From Candidatus Avelusimicrobium fimicolum (GTDB lineage: Bacteria > Elusimicrobiota > Elusimicrobia > Elusimicrobiales > Elusimicrobiaceae): DNA of 13,218 bases. This document shows positions 1 through 6,357 of the stretch, piece by piece. The translations under genes and the position numbers were made by a program. How positions within the stretch are numbered: position 1 is the stretch's first letter; each line of letters starts with the position of its first letter. The stretch covers positions 1 to 13,218 of the forward strand of contig UQJU01000038.1 in assembly GCA_900541355.1 (NCBI GenBank). Reading direction: 5' to 3'. The notes below the pieces were generated by a model. The model was given only the letters and a program-made list of their open reading frames with translations. It made no database searches and was not told the origin of the DNA.

Positions 1-111
1 GGTGATTTAACCGCTATTACGCAAGCCATTAAACGCGGAACGATAGATGCCTTGGAATTTGCCAATGTGGCCTATAAGGCGGGTGCGAAACGCAATAAAT
101 ATGTCGGTTAG
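1..111 (+). CDS. C-terminal end of a phage structural protein, probably tail tape-measure (partial)
   Basis: Frame 1 is open from the first base to a TAG at 109-111 and gives 36 residues rich in Ala, Lys and Gly, ending NKYVG. The gene begins outside the window, so no domain is visible. I propose tape-measure protein only from position: in siphovirus tail modules the tape measure precedes the Dit-like and Tal-like genes, and these seem to follow here from 645. The stop codon overlaps the stop of the convergent gene at 108-593. The identity is inference; that it is a coding 3' end is likely but rests on a short stretch. Confidence 0.5.
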   Translation, partial: GDLTAITQAIKRGTIDALEFANVAYKAGAKRNKYVG

Positions 112-593
112 CGTTCGGTTGTTTTCCAAAGAGTGCATTGCTCTTTTGCATAAGCGAGATTGGAGTATGAAGAGCAAGTAGTAAGTAAATTTCCGCTTGT
201 CTCTTTGGTAGTCTTATATTCTACACAAGGTTTTTTTGCATAGTCTAAGGAAGTATAAGCGCTACATTCGGTAGAATAAGAACCATTTTGACCAAGCGTG
301 CTTTTCCACTGGACACAAGTTTGCAGAGTTAAAGAGGTCCTAACAACGCAAGAGGTCCTATAAGAACCGTCTTTATTTTTAATGGAGTTCCACGTGTAAC
401 AAGGTAAAAAATCCATAGAGGAATGTTCAATACAAGAAGTGGTGTAAGAATTGTTCCCGTTGGGAGTAGTTTTATAAGCAAAGCAAGGAGAAAAATTCAA
501 AGAGACTCGGGCGGCACAAACGGTCTTAAATTCCGTTGCAAAACCGAACAACGGGATGAGCACCAAAATAAGAGCGGACAAAACTTTTTTCAT
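108..593 (-). CDS. Secreted cysteine-rich repeat protein, probable prophage cargo (moron) gene
   Basis: 161 residues. Residues 1-20 form a classic signal peptide (MKK, then a Leu/Ile/Val core, cleavage near FGFA-T). The rest is five imperfect repeats of 28-30 residues, each with two cysteines: C26/C37, C54/C65, C82/C93, C110/C123, C140/C153. The consensus is roughly SYxTxC, then SL, then CxxWKxT, then G. The even cysteine count fits one disulfide per repeat in an exported protein. A strong ribosome site AGGAGG (599-604) lies 5 bases before the ATG, and a -10 TATACT (611-616) lies just upstream. The gene faces against the surrounding tail genes, so it is probably expressed independently of the late operon, as lysogenic-conversion genes are. 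I recognise no family; a role at the host surface, for example blocking superinfection or altering the envelope, is inference only. Confidence 0.8.
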   Translation of the reverse strand: MKKVLSALILVLIPLFGFATEFKTVCAARVSLNFSPCFAYKTTPNGNNSYTTSCIEHSSMDFLPCYTWNSIKNKDGSYRTSCVVRTSLTLQTCVQWKSTLGQNGSYSTECSAYTSLDYAKKPCVEYKTTKETSGNLLTTCSSYSNLAYAKEQCTLWKTTER

Positions 594-610
594 AAGAGCC
601 TCCTCTTATT

Positions 611-616
611 AGTATA
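611..616 (-). promoter_or_regulatory. -10 element of the cysteine-rich repeat gene
   Basis: TATACT read on the minus strand, about 18 bases upstream of the ATG at 593, with AGGAGG between. No convincing -35 box is visible at 16-18 bases. The promoter lies in the short gap before the Dit-like gene, whose late transcription would cross it. Confidence 0.5.
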
Positions 617-644
617 ACCCATTTTCAGGGGAAAATATTGCATT

Positions 645-1388
645 ATGGTTGAAACAATACAAATTAAAACGCCCATTAAATGCTACGGGCAGAACTTTAT
701 TACCAAGCGTTGCGCGTTTACAGGCGATGTGCAAAATATGTCCGCCTTGTACGATAACGCCGCCGATACTCCGGCCACTTTTTACAACACGGACGTTACC
801 CAACCTAAAAACTGGCACGTGGCCTTTAAAGATAAGTACGGGCAAATTACGTCCCGCACCATAGACACAGTTATTTTGGAAAATTCCACCGCGGACAGCG
901 TGGCTATTTCGTATTTAAACACACAAGGGGAAACGGTGGCGTTAGGCACTTTCGCGCTTGCGCAGAACAATATCTTAAAACTGACTCCTTTTACCGCGCA
1001 GGAAATTACGTTTGCGTTTACCTGTTCCAAAAATTACTTTGAAATTGGCGAAGTACGCTGCTTAAAATACCTGTTTGATTTAAAGGCTACCTCGCAGGTT
1101 TCTATCGTTCCCAATACGCAAGGGGGCGAATATACCGCGCAGGACGGCAGTTATTATGCCTGGACGGATTACCACCGCCCCGGTGTGGAAATAAAGGTGT
1201 CTAACGGGAGTTATGCCCAATATAAGGTCTTGCGTGCGCTGGTGCAAAACAACGAAAGCATTACCGTTGTTCCGTTTAAAGAATTGGATTTTTTTGTACT
1301 GGAAGGGCTGTTAGATAGGGATTTGTCTCCCGATTTAAACCGCTTTTCCGGCTTACTGGATTATACCTTAAAGGTGGTAAGCAAATGA
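645..1388 (+). CDS. Phage tail protein, Dit-like by position
   Basis: 247 residues, no signal peptide or membrane segment, beta-rich in appearance. It sits between a probable tape-measure gene and a large hub-like gene, the usual place of the distal tail protein (Dit) that forms the ring at the end of the siphovirus tail tube. I see no diagnostic motif, so the Dit call comes from gene order. The start is ATG 645; an AGGGG (627-631) lies 13 bases upstream, a weak, rather distant ribosome site. Its stop overlaps the next start in ATGA (1385-1388), indicating translational coupling. An alternative is another tail-tip or connector protein. Confidence 0.65.
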   Translation: MVETIQIKTPIKCYGQNFITKRCAFTGDVQNMSALYDNAADTPATFYNTDVTQPKNWHVAFKDKYGQITSRTIDTVILENSTADSVAISYLNTQGETVALGTFALAQNNILKLTPFTAQEITFAFTCSKNYFEIGEVRCLKYLFDLKATSQVSIVPNTQGGEYTAQDGSYYAWTDYHRPGVEIKVSNGSYAQYKVLRALVQNNESITVVPFKELDFFVLEGLLDRDLSPDLNRFSGLLDYTLKVVSK

Positions 1389-3817
1389 GAACTGTACCCG
1401 AACCGATAAAATTAGCCCTGGCGGATGCGTCGCTACCCATTAAAAAGCGGTTGCTACTTTACCGCCGCAAATGGAATGCGGATACCCTTAAATATGCGCT
1501 AGAAACCAAGCCCATAGACGTTACGGATTTACTTATTGAGGCCGGCTCTATCAAAATGGCCCTTGATACCGATGAGGTGGACAAGTGGGATGTTTCCAAT
1601 GTTACGCTCGTTTTTAACAACGAATTAAACTGCTTTAAAGAGGGCTTAACCGGCGGGCTTTTTGAGAACGCCGTTTTGTGGGGCAGTAAAGTAGTTTACA
1701 ACATAGAAACGGCCGAAAAGGGTGCTCCGACTGCCAGTATCACGGTTTTTACGGGGTTTGTGTATTCCTCGCCCGTATTCCGGGATAACGGCAACCGCTT
1801 GGAACTGACGGTTACGTCCAGTTTGGACGCACTGGAATACGTCAGCGCGGAATCTTTTTGTTTAACCAAAACGGACGAACTTGCCACGGTTGTACAATCG
1901 CAAAATTCAAAAGACCAAGGCAAAGAATTTGCCACTGCCGAAACAGGTGTGGGGTATGTGGACGAAGTGAAATATGGGGCAGAGTTTGAGAGCGCGCAAA
2001 CGCTTGCCGCCGGGAACGATTATGACCTTTCGGACACCAACGAATACACCAAACCCGCCGTTGTAAAATTAAAATTTACGCCTACGGTCGGATACAAAAT
2101 GTGGCTTTCATACCGTTATTGGCATAAAGATATGGCAATAGAAGACATTGTCAACGCTCTCTTGAACCTGACCCATATTTCCAATCGTGCTATTGATGTT
2201 GCAGATTTCGGTAAAGATAATGCAGTGGAATATGCTTCTTTTTCAAAAACTGAAAATATGAATATTATGTTTGGCATTGATGAACAACAAAAATTACGTC
2301 CGTTGTATCCATCCGGAAATAGTAATTCGCTTGCGCTAACAGGCCAATCTTTGCAATCTTTTACTTGTCGCCTTCCTACAAAAGGGTATTTTAATATGTG
2401 CTCCCCTGATGCATATACTCAACCATACTGTAGTATTGGGTTATATGAAGATAATACTTTTCAAAATGGGCTGCAAATTTTTTCTAGCGTTAGTATCAAT
2501 GGTCCTTATATGGCAATGGTAGTGTCCGCTGTGCGTAACGGACGTGTTGAAACAATACGCAAGGAATATGATTATTTACATGCATTCATTGGTTTTGAAC
2601 TTGTCAATAATAAAATTCGTTTGTATTATGACAATTATTCTTTTTCAGCCCCTTATTGTAGTGGGCCCGTGAAATATTTGGAGTACGATTTTAACCCTCC
2701 ATGCTCCTTTTTTAATTATGCCTCAATTAATGGTACCCCTTACATAGAGGGGGTGATTGGATATACAGAAAGTATAGGGCAACCAGACTTATCAAATAGG
2801 CAATCATTTTATAACTCTATTTTTCATTCAGATAAAGACGGAATATACAATAGAAAAGGGATACGTTTTGATTGTGTTTTAGGTAATAATGGAATTAGAT
2901 GGTATCGCTTACATGCCAATAGTTCTGTTGTTAATAACGGAAAAGGACAATGGTATTATTCCGATAGTGATGACGGATTTTCTTATAGTTCGTTAACACC
3001 AATTCAATTAGGAGATATAATACCTTCTAGTAAACAATATTTAAGGATTTATTATCGGACAACTTCTGATTTTGGTTATGAACAATTTGAAAATGCAAGC
3101 GTATCTAAACTAATAGGAACAACCAAAATACCGTTAGTTAATTTAACGGGTTTAACCGTTGGGGAAGCTATTGCACAACTGGCAAAAATGGTTTCTTATG
3201 AAATAGGATTTAACCAGAATGGAACCTTCTTTTTTCGTTCAAGAACCGGGATAAATACAGGAATGGAACTTTCCCCAAAGCAAATTATTTCTCTTACAAA
3301 TAACGCGGCTGACATTGATACTTTGGCGAACCGTGTAAGTGTAGAGTTTGGCAATTTCAAAACAACGGTAGATGATAATACGGAAGGAAAACCGCACCCT
3401 AATTCAATGGACATTTATGGCATCCATGAAAAAACGATTTCTGATGACAATTTTATTCCGGCTGATAATGTAGATATTTCTATTGCTATTGCTCAAGCAA
3501 ATTACCGGGCACTTTCAGCACTTGGATATACTGTGCAAGTTGATAGTATTCCATTTTTAGAACTTGAGTTAGGCGATAAAATTACTGTCTGTGCCGAAAA
3601 CACCAACATTGCCGCCAAAAATTGGAGCGATTACAACAAGTTCTTAAAATTGCCCGTTTGGAAACGTGTTTTTAAAATTACCGGGCTGGAACTTTCTTTT
3701 GCTAAACGCTTAATGACGCTTACGCTTAAAGACGTTACCACGGCCGCCGATGTGCCGACTATGGAATACAATGTGTATCAAACACAATTCCCGACCCCAT
3801 TAAATTACAAGGAGTAA
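1385..3817 (+). CDS. Phage tail tip / baseplate hub protein (Tal-like)
   Basis: 810 residues. The N-terminal third (about 1-240) is beta-rich. The middle (about 280-560) is rich in Tyr, Asn, Ser and Phe. The last third contains a stretch (about 635-740) with the pattern seen in siphovirus hub proteins: NRVSVEFG, then SMDIYGIHEKTISDDNF, an alpha segment IAIAQANYRAL, and LELELGDKITV. This resembles gp27-like/Tal domains that cap the tail tube and open for DNA passage; I infer this from the motif order. The gene is coupled to its upstream neighbour by ATGA and is followed by AAGGAG and the fibre ATG only 2 bases after its stop. From about 2100 to 3590 the DNA is clearly more AT-rich (about 35% GC in a sampled line against about 48% upstream), so the central part has probably been exchanged between phages. 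Confidence 0.75.
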   Translation: MRTVPEPIKLALADASLPIKKRLLLYRRKWNADTLKYALETKPIDVTDLLIEAGSIKMALDTDEVDKWDVSNVTLVFNNELNCFKEGLTGGLFENAVLWGSKVVYNIETAEKGAPTASITVFTGFVYSSPVFRDNGNRLELTVTSSLDALEYVSAESFCLTKTDELATVVQSQNSKDQGKEFATAETGVGYVDEVKYGAEFESAQTLAAGNDYDLSDTNEYTKPAVVKLKFTPTVGYKMWLSYRYWHKDMAIEDIVNALLNLTHISNRAIDVADFGKDNAVEYASFSKTENMNIMFGIDEQQKLRPLYPSGNSNSLALTGQSLQSFTCRLPTKGYFNMCSPDAYTQPYCSIGLYEDNTFQNGLQIFSSVSINGPYMAMVVSAVRNGRVETIRKEYDYLHAFIGFELVNNKIRLYYDNYSFSAPYCSGPVKYLEYDFNPPCSFFNYASINGTPYIEGVIGYTESIGQPDLSNRQSFYNSIFHSDKDGIYNRKGIRFDCVLGNNGIRWYRLHANSSVVNNGKGQWYYSDSDDGFSYSSLTPIQLGDIIPSSKQYLRIYYRTTSDFGYEQFENASVSKLIGTTKIPLVNLTGLTVGEAIAQLAKMVSYEIGFNQNGTFFFRSRTGINTGMELSPKQIISLTNNAADIDTLANRVSVEFGNFKTTVDDNTEGKPHPNSMDIYGIHEKTISDDNFIPADNVDISIAIAQANYRALSALGYTVQVDSIPFLELELGDKITVCAENTNIAAKNWSDYNKFLKLPVWKRVFKITGLELSFAKRLMTLTLKDVTTAADVPTMEYNVYQTQFPTPLNYKE

Positions 3818-3819
3818 CT

Positions 3820-5142
3820 ATGTTTATTGAAGACAAAGAGGACAAAGTTTTTATCCCGCAAACAAAGCATACTATCACTGCGAGCGATTACAACCAAATC
3901 AAAAATGAAATTCAGGGCGCGATAGAACTGGCTGGTATGGAGCCAGAAAAAGATGTTATTCAGTTTCCAACGGCCATTAAACAGTTGACGGAGCAGAGTG
4001 GCACGGCCGAAATGGAAAAGATTACGGCAGAGGGTACCAAGCAGGTTGGAATTGTTACTGCCGCTGGGACGGCCCAAAAGGGCGCGGTAGAAACTGTCGG
4101 CGCGGAGCAAGTATCTGCTGTGGAGGCGGCCGGCGCGGCGCAAAAGGACTCCGTCAATACGGCCGGGCAAACTCAGTTAAGCGCGATAAACAGTGCGGGT
4201 ACCGCACAGACGGAAGCCGTCAATACGGCTGGTGCGGCGCAAAAAACGTCCGTGGAAGCGGCGGGAGAAGAACAGATTAACGTCATTAATACGCAGGGCG
4301 GAGCTGCCGTGCAGGAAGCGAAAGACTGGGCCAGCAAAACAGACGGCCCGGTGGAGGAAGACCTTTATTCGGCTAAAAAATACGCGCAGGACGCGGCGCA
4401 AAGCGCGCAAAATTCCCGTGGACTTGCTATCGGGCAGTTAGTGTGGAGCCAGTCCTCATTAGCCAAAGACAACCCCGGCTGTTTGCCGCTTTGGACGGGC
4501 GAATACTACACCAACGCCTCCACGCTGTACCCCGATTTTTACGCGTGGGTAAAAAGCCACCCCGAACTGTGCAAAACCAAAGCCCAGTACGACGAAGCCC
4601 TGTCCGCTTACGGCGAGTGCCCCTATTATGTGGCGGACGAGGTGGCAGGCTCTCTGCGCTTGCCGAAACTCGTAAATTACATTAAAAGTGCGGACGAAAC
4701 GAACGGCATCACCCAACGCAAGGCGGGGCTTCCCACCGTTAAAGCGATTAGTAATACAGCCGCGGGAAATATTCCGGATTTAGCCTCTTTGCCGCCCTAT
4801 GCTAAACCAGTTCAAAATACCAACAGTTATGCGTTAATGACAGGTGGTTCTGTTACCAGCGCGACAAGTTTGGTGTATGTGGAAAATGATGCTTCTTTGA
4901 ACAGTTCCATTTATGGCGCAAGCGAGACCGTAACGCCTGCCCATACCACGCTTTACCCGTGGGTCTGCGCGTATTATTTAAATGCCGAACCGGCCGATAC
5001 CTTGCAAATGCAGGAGCAGGCCACCGGGCTTACGCGCGCCGTGCGTGAGGTGGTTTTGTCCGAAAATTCTACCGCCAGCGAACACGTTAAACGCCAGGCG
5101 CGTCAGTTGGAAAATTTAGCCGCCGCACGCAGGAGTGAATAA
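3820..5142 (+). CDS. Phage tail fibre / receptor-binding protein with hendecad-repeat shaft and collar-like tip
   Basis: 440 residues. Residues 1-59 form a predicted attachment part. Residues 60-158 are nine exact-length 11-residue repeats with consensus xGxxQxxxVxx (for example AGAAQKDSVNT), expected to form a long, probably trimeric, right-handed coiled shaft. A second Ala/Gln-rich coiled segment follows (about 160-200). The C-terminal part begins at GLAIGQLVW and includes SLRLPKLVNYIKS, resembling tail-collar domains of fibre tips, and finishes with LYPWVCAYYLN, also common at fibre C-termini. It has good spacing to AAGGAG (3809-3814). Position directly after the hub gene and before lysis genes fits a receptor-binding protein. 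The minus-strand open frames over the repeats are shadows of its regular codon pattern. Confidence 0.8.
   Translation: MFIEDKEDKVFIPQTKHTITASDYNQIKNEIQGAIELAGMEPEKDVIQFPTAIKQLTEQSGTAEMEKITAEGTKQVGIVTAAGTAQKGAVETVGAEQVSAVEAAGAAQKDSVNTAGQTQLSAINSAGTAQTEAVNTAGAAQKTSVEAAGEEQINVINTQGGAAVQEAKDWASKTDGPVEEDLYSAKKYAQDAAQSAQNSRGLAIGQLVWSQSSLAKDNPGCLPLWTGEYYTNASTLYPDFYAWVKSHPELCKTKAQYDEALSAYGECPYYVADEVAGSLRLPKLVNYIKSADETNGITQRKAGLPTVKAISNTAAGNIPDLASLPPYAKPVQNTNSYALMTGGSVTSATSLVYVENDASLNSSIYGASETVTPAHTTLYPWVCAYYLNAEPADTLQMQEQATGLTRAVREVVLSENSTASEHVKRQARQLENLAAARRSE
3997..4293 (+). repeat. Nine tandem 33-base coding repeats (hendecad shaft)
   Basis: Codons 60-158 of the fibre gene consist of nine consecutive 33-base units without any length change, each encoding an 11-residue unit with Gly at position 2, mostly Gln at position 5 and Val/Ile at position 9. 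The DNA has diverged more than the protein pattern, which suggests selection for register. Such arrays can lengthen or shorten by recombination, changing fibre length. Confidence 0.85.
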
Positions 5143-5360
5143 TGAGCAAAGTCAAAGATTGGCTGTATGCGGGGGGAGTGATATTCGCCATAGGGTTTTG
5201 GTTTTTTACGCTCTATGGGTTGCCGCCGCGCGTAGATAATTTGGAAAAGAAAGTATCCGCGCACGAGGAACGCTTGGCACGTTCGGATGTGAAACTGGAT
5301 ATGATTGCGGATGATGTAAAAAGCATTAAGGTTATTTTGCTTAATGCGGCAAAAAACTAA
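5142..5360 (+). CDS. Small phage membrane protein with coiled-coil tail
   Basis: 72 residues: one transmembrane segment (about 8-28, rich in Phe/Trp/Gly) followed by a charged heptad-like helix (about 30-65, DNLEKKVSAHEERL). Start and previous stop share one base (TAATG, 5140-5144) and AGGAG lies at 5131-5135, so it is translated as part of the late operon. It sits at the head of the lysis cassette. The layout recalls XhlA-like or other holin-accessory proteins, though XhlA has the reverse order (coiled coil first). Function uncertain: holin-associated or inner-membrane lysis factor. Confidence 0.7.
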   Translation: MSKVKDWLYAGGVIFAIGFWFFTLYGLPPRVDNLEKKVSAHEERLARSDVKLDMIADDVKSIKVILLNAAKN

Positions 5361-5377
5361 AAAGGAGAAATAAAAAA

Positions 5378-5578
5378 ATGACACAACTTATTAATTGGTG
5401 TACCCAACATTGGCAAGATGTATTGGCTATTATCGGCGGCGTAGTCAGCGTGGCAACGATTATCGTTAAACTTACTCCCACGCAAAAGGATGATGCGGTA
5501 CTGGGCAAGATTATTGCCGTTTTGTCCGCCTTGTCGCTCGTCAATACGGACGGCTCTTTTGCAGGAGCCAAAAAATGA
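5378..5578 (+). CDS. Holin-like phage membrane protein
   Basis: 66 residues with a hydrophobic segment at about 14-31 and a second, weaker one at about 42-56. The segment after the first helix reads LTPTQKDDAVLGKI, a short TPT-K-DD pattern often found in small phage proteins annotated as holins or lysis-associated. A strong AAGGAG lies upstream (5360-5365) with an A-rich spacer. Its stop overlaps the next start in ATGATG (5575-5580). Predicted role: permeabilise the inner membrane at the end of infection. No endolysin gene is adjacent. Holin assignment is from size, topology and context. Confidence 0.65.
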   Translation: MTQLINWCTQHWQDVLAIIGGVVSVATIIVKLTPTQKDDAVLGKIIAVLSALSLVNTDGSFAGAKK

Positions 5579-5817
5579 TGTACGCCTTAATCGGCGGACT
5601 GATGGCTATGGCGGTGGGGATACTGTGCGTATTAGCCGCCGCTGTGGGCCGAGCCAAAGAACGCTTGCGCACGGCACAACAGGAGCAAAAAGAAAATGAA
5701 AAAATGGATAAAATCTTGGCGCAGGTGGATGCTGTGCCTGATGAGCATTTGCTTGGTGTCTTGCGCGGGGAGCGCAAATATCCGCGCAAGCGCACCCGTT
5801 TGCCGCGTGCGTTTTGA
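5575..5817 (+). CDS. Inner-membrane spanin (Rz-like)
   Basis: 80 residues: an N-terminal transmembrane helix (about 3-25) followed by a charged, Gln/Glu/Lys-rich coiled-coil segment (about 26-50) facing the periplasm, the architecture of i-spanins. AGGAG (5563-5567) serves ATG 5575 or ATG 5578, two residues that differ by one Met; the first overlaps the holin-like stop as ATGA. A lipoprotein gene (5696-5920) begins inside it in a different frame, as in the lambda Rz/Rz1 pair. It would bind that lipoprotein and fuse inner and outer membranes, which also implies a diderm host. It is short for an Rz protein. Assignment is by architecture and nesting, not by sequence family. Confidence 0.7.
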   Translation: MMYALIGGLMAMAVGILCVLAAAVGRAKERLRTAQQEQKENEKMDKILAQVDAVPDEHLLGVLRGERKYPRKRTRLPRAF

Positions 5818-5920
5818 CGTGCAAGATGAGGGACTTGCACATTTGAGTCCGCACAACTTGCGCGCTATCCTCGCCTTTGAAACAGCCTGCACCCTGGCGG
5901 GCGGCAACTCTATGCCCTAG
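5696..5920 (+). CDS. Outer-membrane lipoprotein spanin (Rz1-like), nested in the i-spanin gene
   Basis: 74 residues. Signal: positively charged start (MKKWIKSWRR), short hydrophobic core, then lipobox LVSC with Cys at 23, followed by AGS, so the mature lipoprotein would be about 52 residues. AGGAG (5681-5685) lies 10 bases before the ATG. The first 122 bases overlap the i-spanin gene in the +1 frame, the hallmark of embedded spanin pairs. It would be lipid-anchored in the outer membrane and reach across to the i-spanin. Oddity: its last codons (LAGGNSMP, TAG) lie in the first unit of the repeat array that continues downstream, and the stop lies in a small palindrome TGCCCTAGGCA. Confidence 0.72.
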   Translation: MKKWIKSWRRWMLCLMSICLVSCAGSANIRASAPVCRVRFDVQDEGLAHLSPHNLRAILAFETACTLAGGNSMP

Positions 5921-6225
5921 GCAGCGATTAATTGGGCGACACTATTTTTGTAGTGTCGCTCTCTTATGAAACAGCACCTTGCAGGTGGCAACTCAATGCG
6001 CTAGGTAATGATTAGCGGAGCCATACTGTTTCCGCAAAGTCGCGCTCTTATGAAACATACCCTGGCGGGCCGCGCCTTAGCAGGCGACAGATTTACCGCG
6101 CTCAAATGATTAGTGTAGCCACACTACGAGCAATGTTGCTCTTTGACGAAACAGACTTGCAGGCGGCAAATCTATGCCCTAGGCAATGATTAATGGAGCA
6201 ACCTCATTTTTGCCAAAAGAGAGGG
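5879..6225 (+). repeat. Array of four diverged ~84-96 base repeats, beginning in the o-spanin 3' end
   Basis: Anchors GAAACA occur at 5879, 5968, 6052 and 6148 (spacings 89, 84, 96). Each unit has, in order: GAAACA; a CTTGCAGG/CTGGCGGG block with GGCAA; ATGCCCTAGGCA or a variant; GATTA followed in three of the four units by an AGC; a hairpin; and in units 1-3 CTCTT leading to the next anchor. The hairpin sits at the same place in each unit but differs in bases: units 1 and 4 are strong (5936-5944 with 5951-5959; 6202-6211 with 6215-6224), unit 2 is 4+3 pairs round an internal loop, unit 3 is interrupted. Unit 4's hairpin is a terminator. The 437 bases from 5921 to 6357 hold no convincing gene apart from tiny frames inside the units. 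Confidence 0.8.
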
Positions 6226-6233
6226 CCTTTTTT
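6202..6233 (+). terminator. Rho-independent terminator of the phage late operon
   Basis: Ten-position stem 6202-6211 with 6215-6224 (one mismatch, one wobble), loop GCC, then GGCC and six T (6228-6233). It is also the hairpin of the last repeat unit and closes the late operon. Confidence 0.75.
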
Positions 6234-6239
6234 CTGCTT

Positions 6240-6273
6240 GTCATTCCCGAGTGTTGTAGTCGGGAATCTGTTG
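6240..6273. repeat. Palindromic element, ATTCCCGA / TCGGGAAT
   Basis: Perfect 8-base inverted repeat (6243-6250 with 6260-6267) round a 9-base loop GTGTTGTAG. It resembles the small intergenic palindromes with ATTCCC and GGGAAT arms found scattered in many bacterial genomes. A degenerate relative appears at 12968-13001. No T-run follows, so it is not a simple terminator. It lies just outside the phage terminator and may be the first host sequence. Confidence 0.6.
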
Positions 6274-6308
6274 TTTGTAAAAAAGGTTACATTTGTACAA
6301 AACAAACC

Positions 6309-6343
6309 CCCCGGGGACTATAAAAGTCTCCGGGGAGTTTTTT
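6309..6343. terminator. Strong, probably bidirectional terminator between prophage and pilin gene
   Basis: Eleven-pair stem 6309-6319 with 6325-6335 (one G-T pair), loop ATAAA, six T at 6338-6343 on the plus strand. Read on the minus strand the same stem is followed by a T-rich GGTTTGTTTT stretch. It lies 15 bases beyond the pilin stop (6358), so it most likely ends the pilin transcript and insulates it from phage late transcription. Confidence 0.85.
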
Positions 6344-6357
6344 AGCAAAAAGCCAAA

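Noticed and set aside
3805..4410. Minus-strand open frames (121 and 77 residues) and a plus-strand frame at 4193-4441 over the fibre gene
   Set aside because: They are shadows of the regular 33-base repeat and GC-rich codon pattern of the fibre gene; low-complexity Arg/Ala/Ser composition and no ribosome sites.
5541..5907. Minus-strand frames of 82-99 residues opposite the spanin genes
   Set aside because: Cys/Arg/His-rich, no ribosome sites, overlapping each other, and opposite a well-supported nested spanin pair.
5879..6225. CRISPR array
   Set aside because: Units are unequal and diverged throughout, without identical short repeats separated by unique spacers, and no cas genes are seen.
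5879..6225. Tandem hammerhead ribozymes
   Set aside because: GAAA occurs in each unit but the CTGATGA core is missing in all four.
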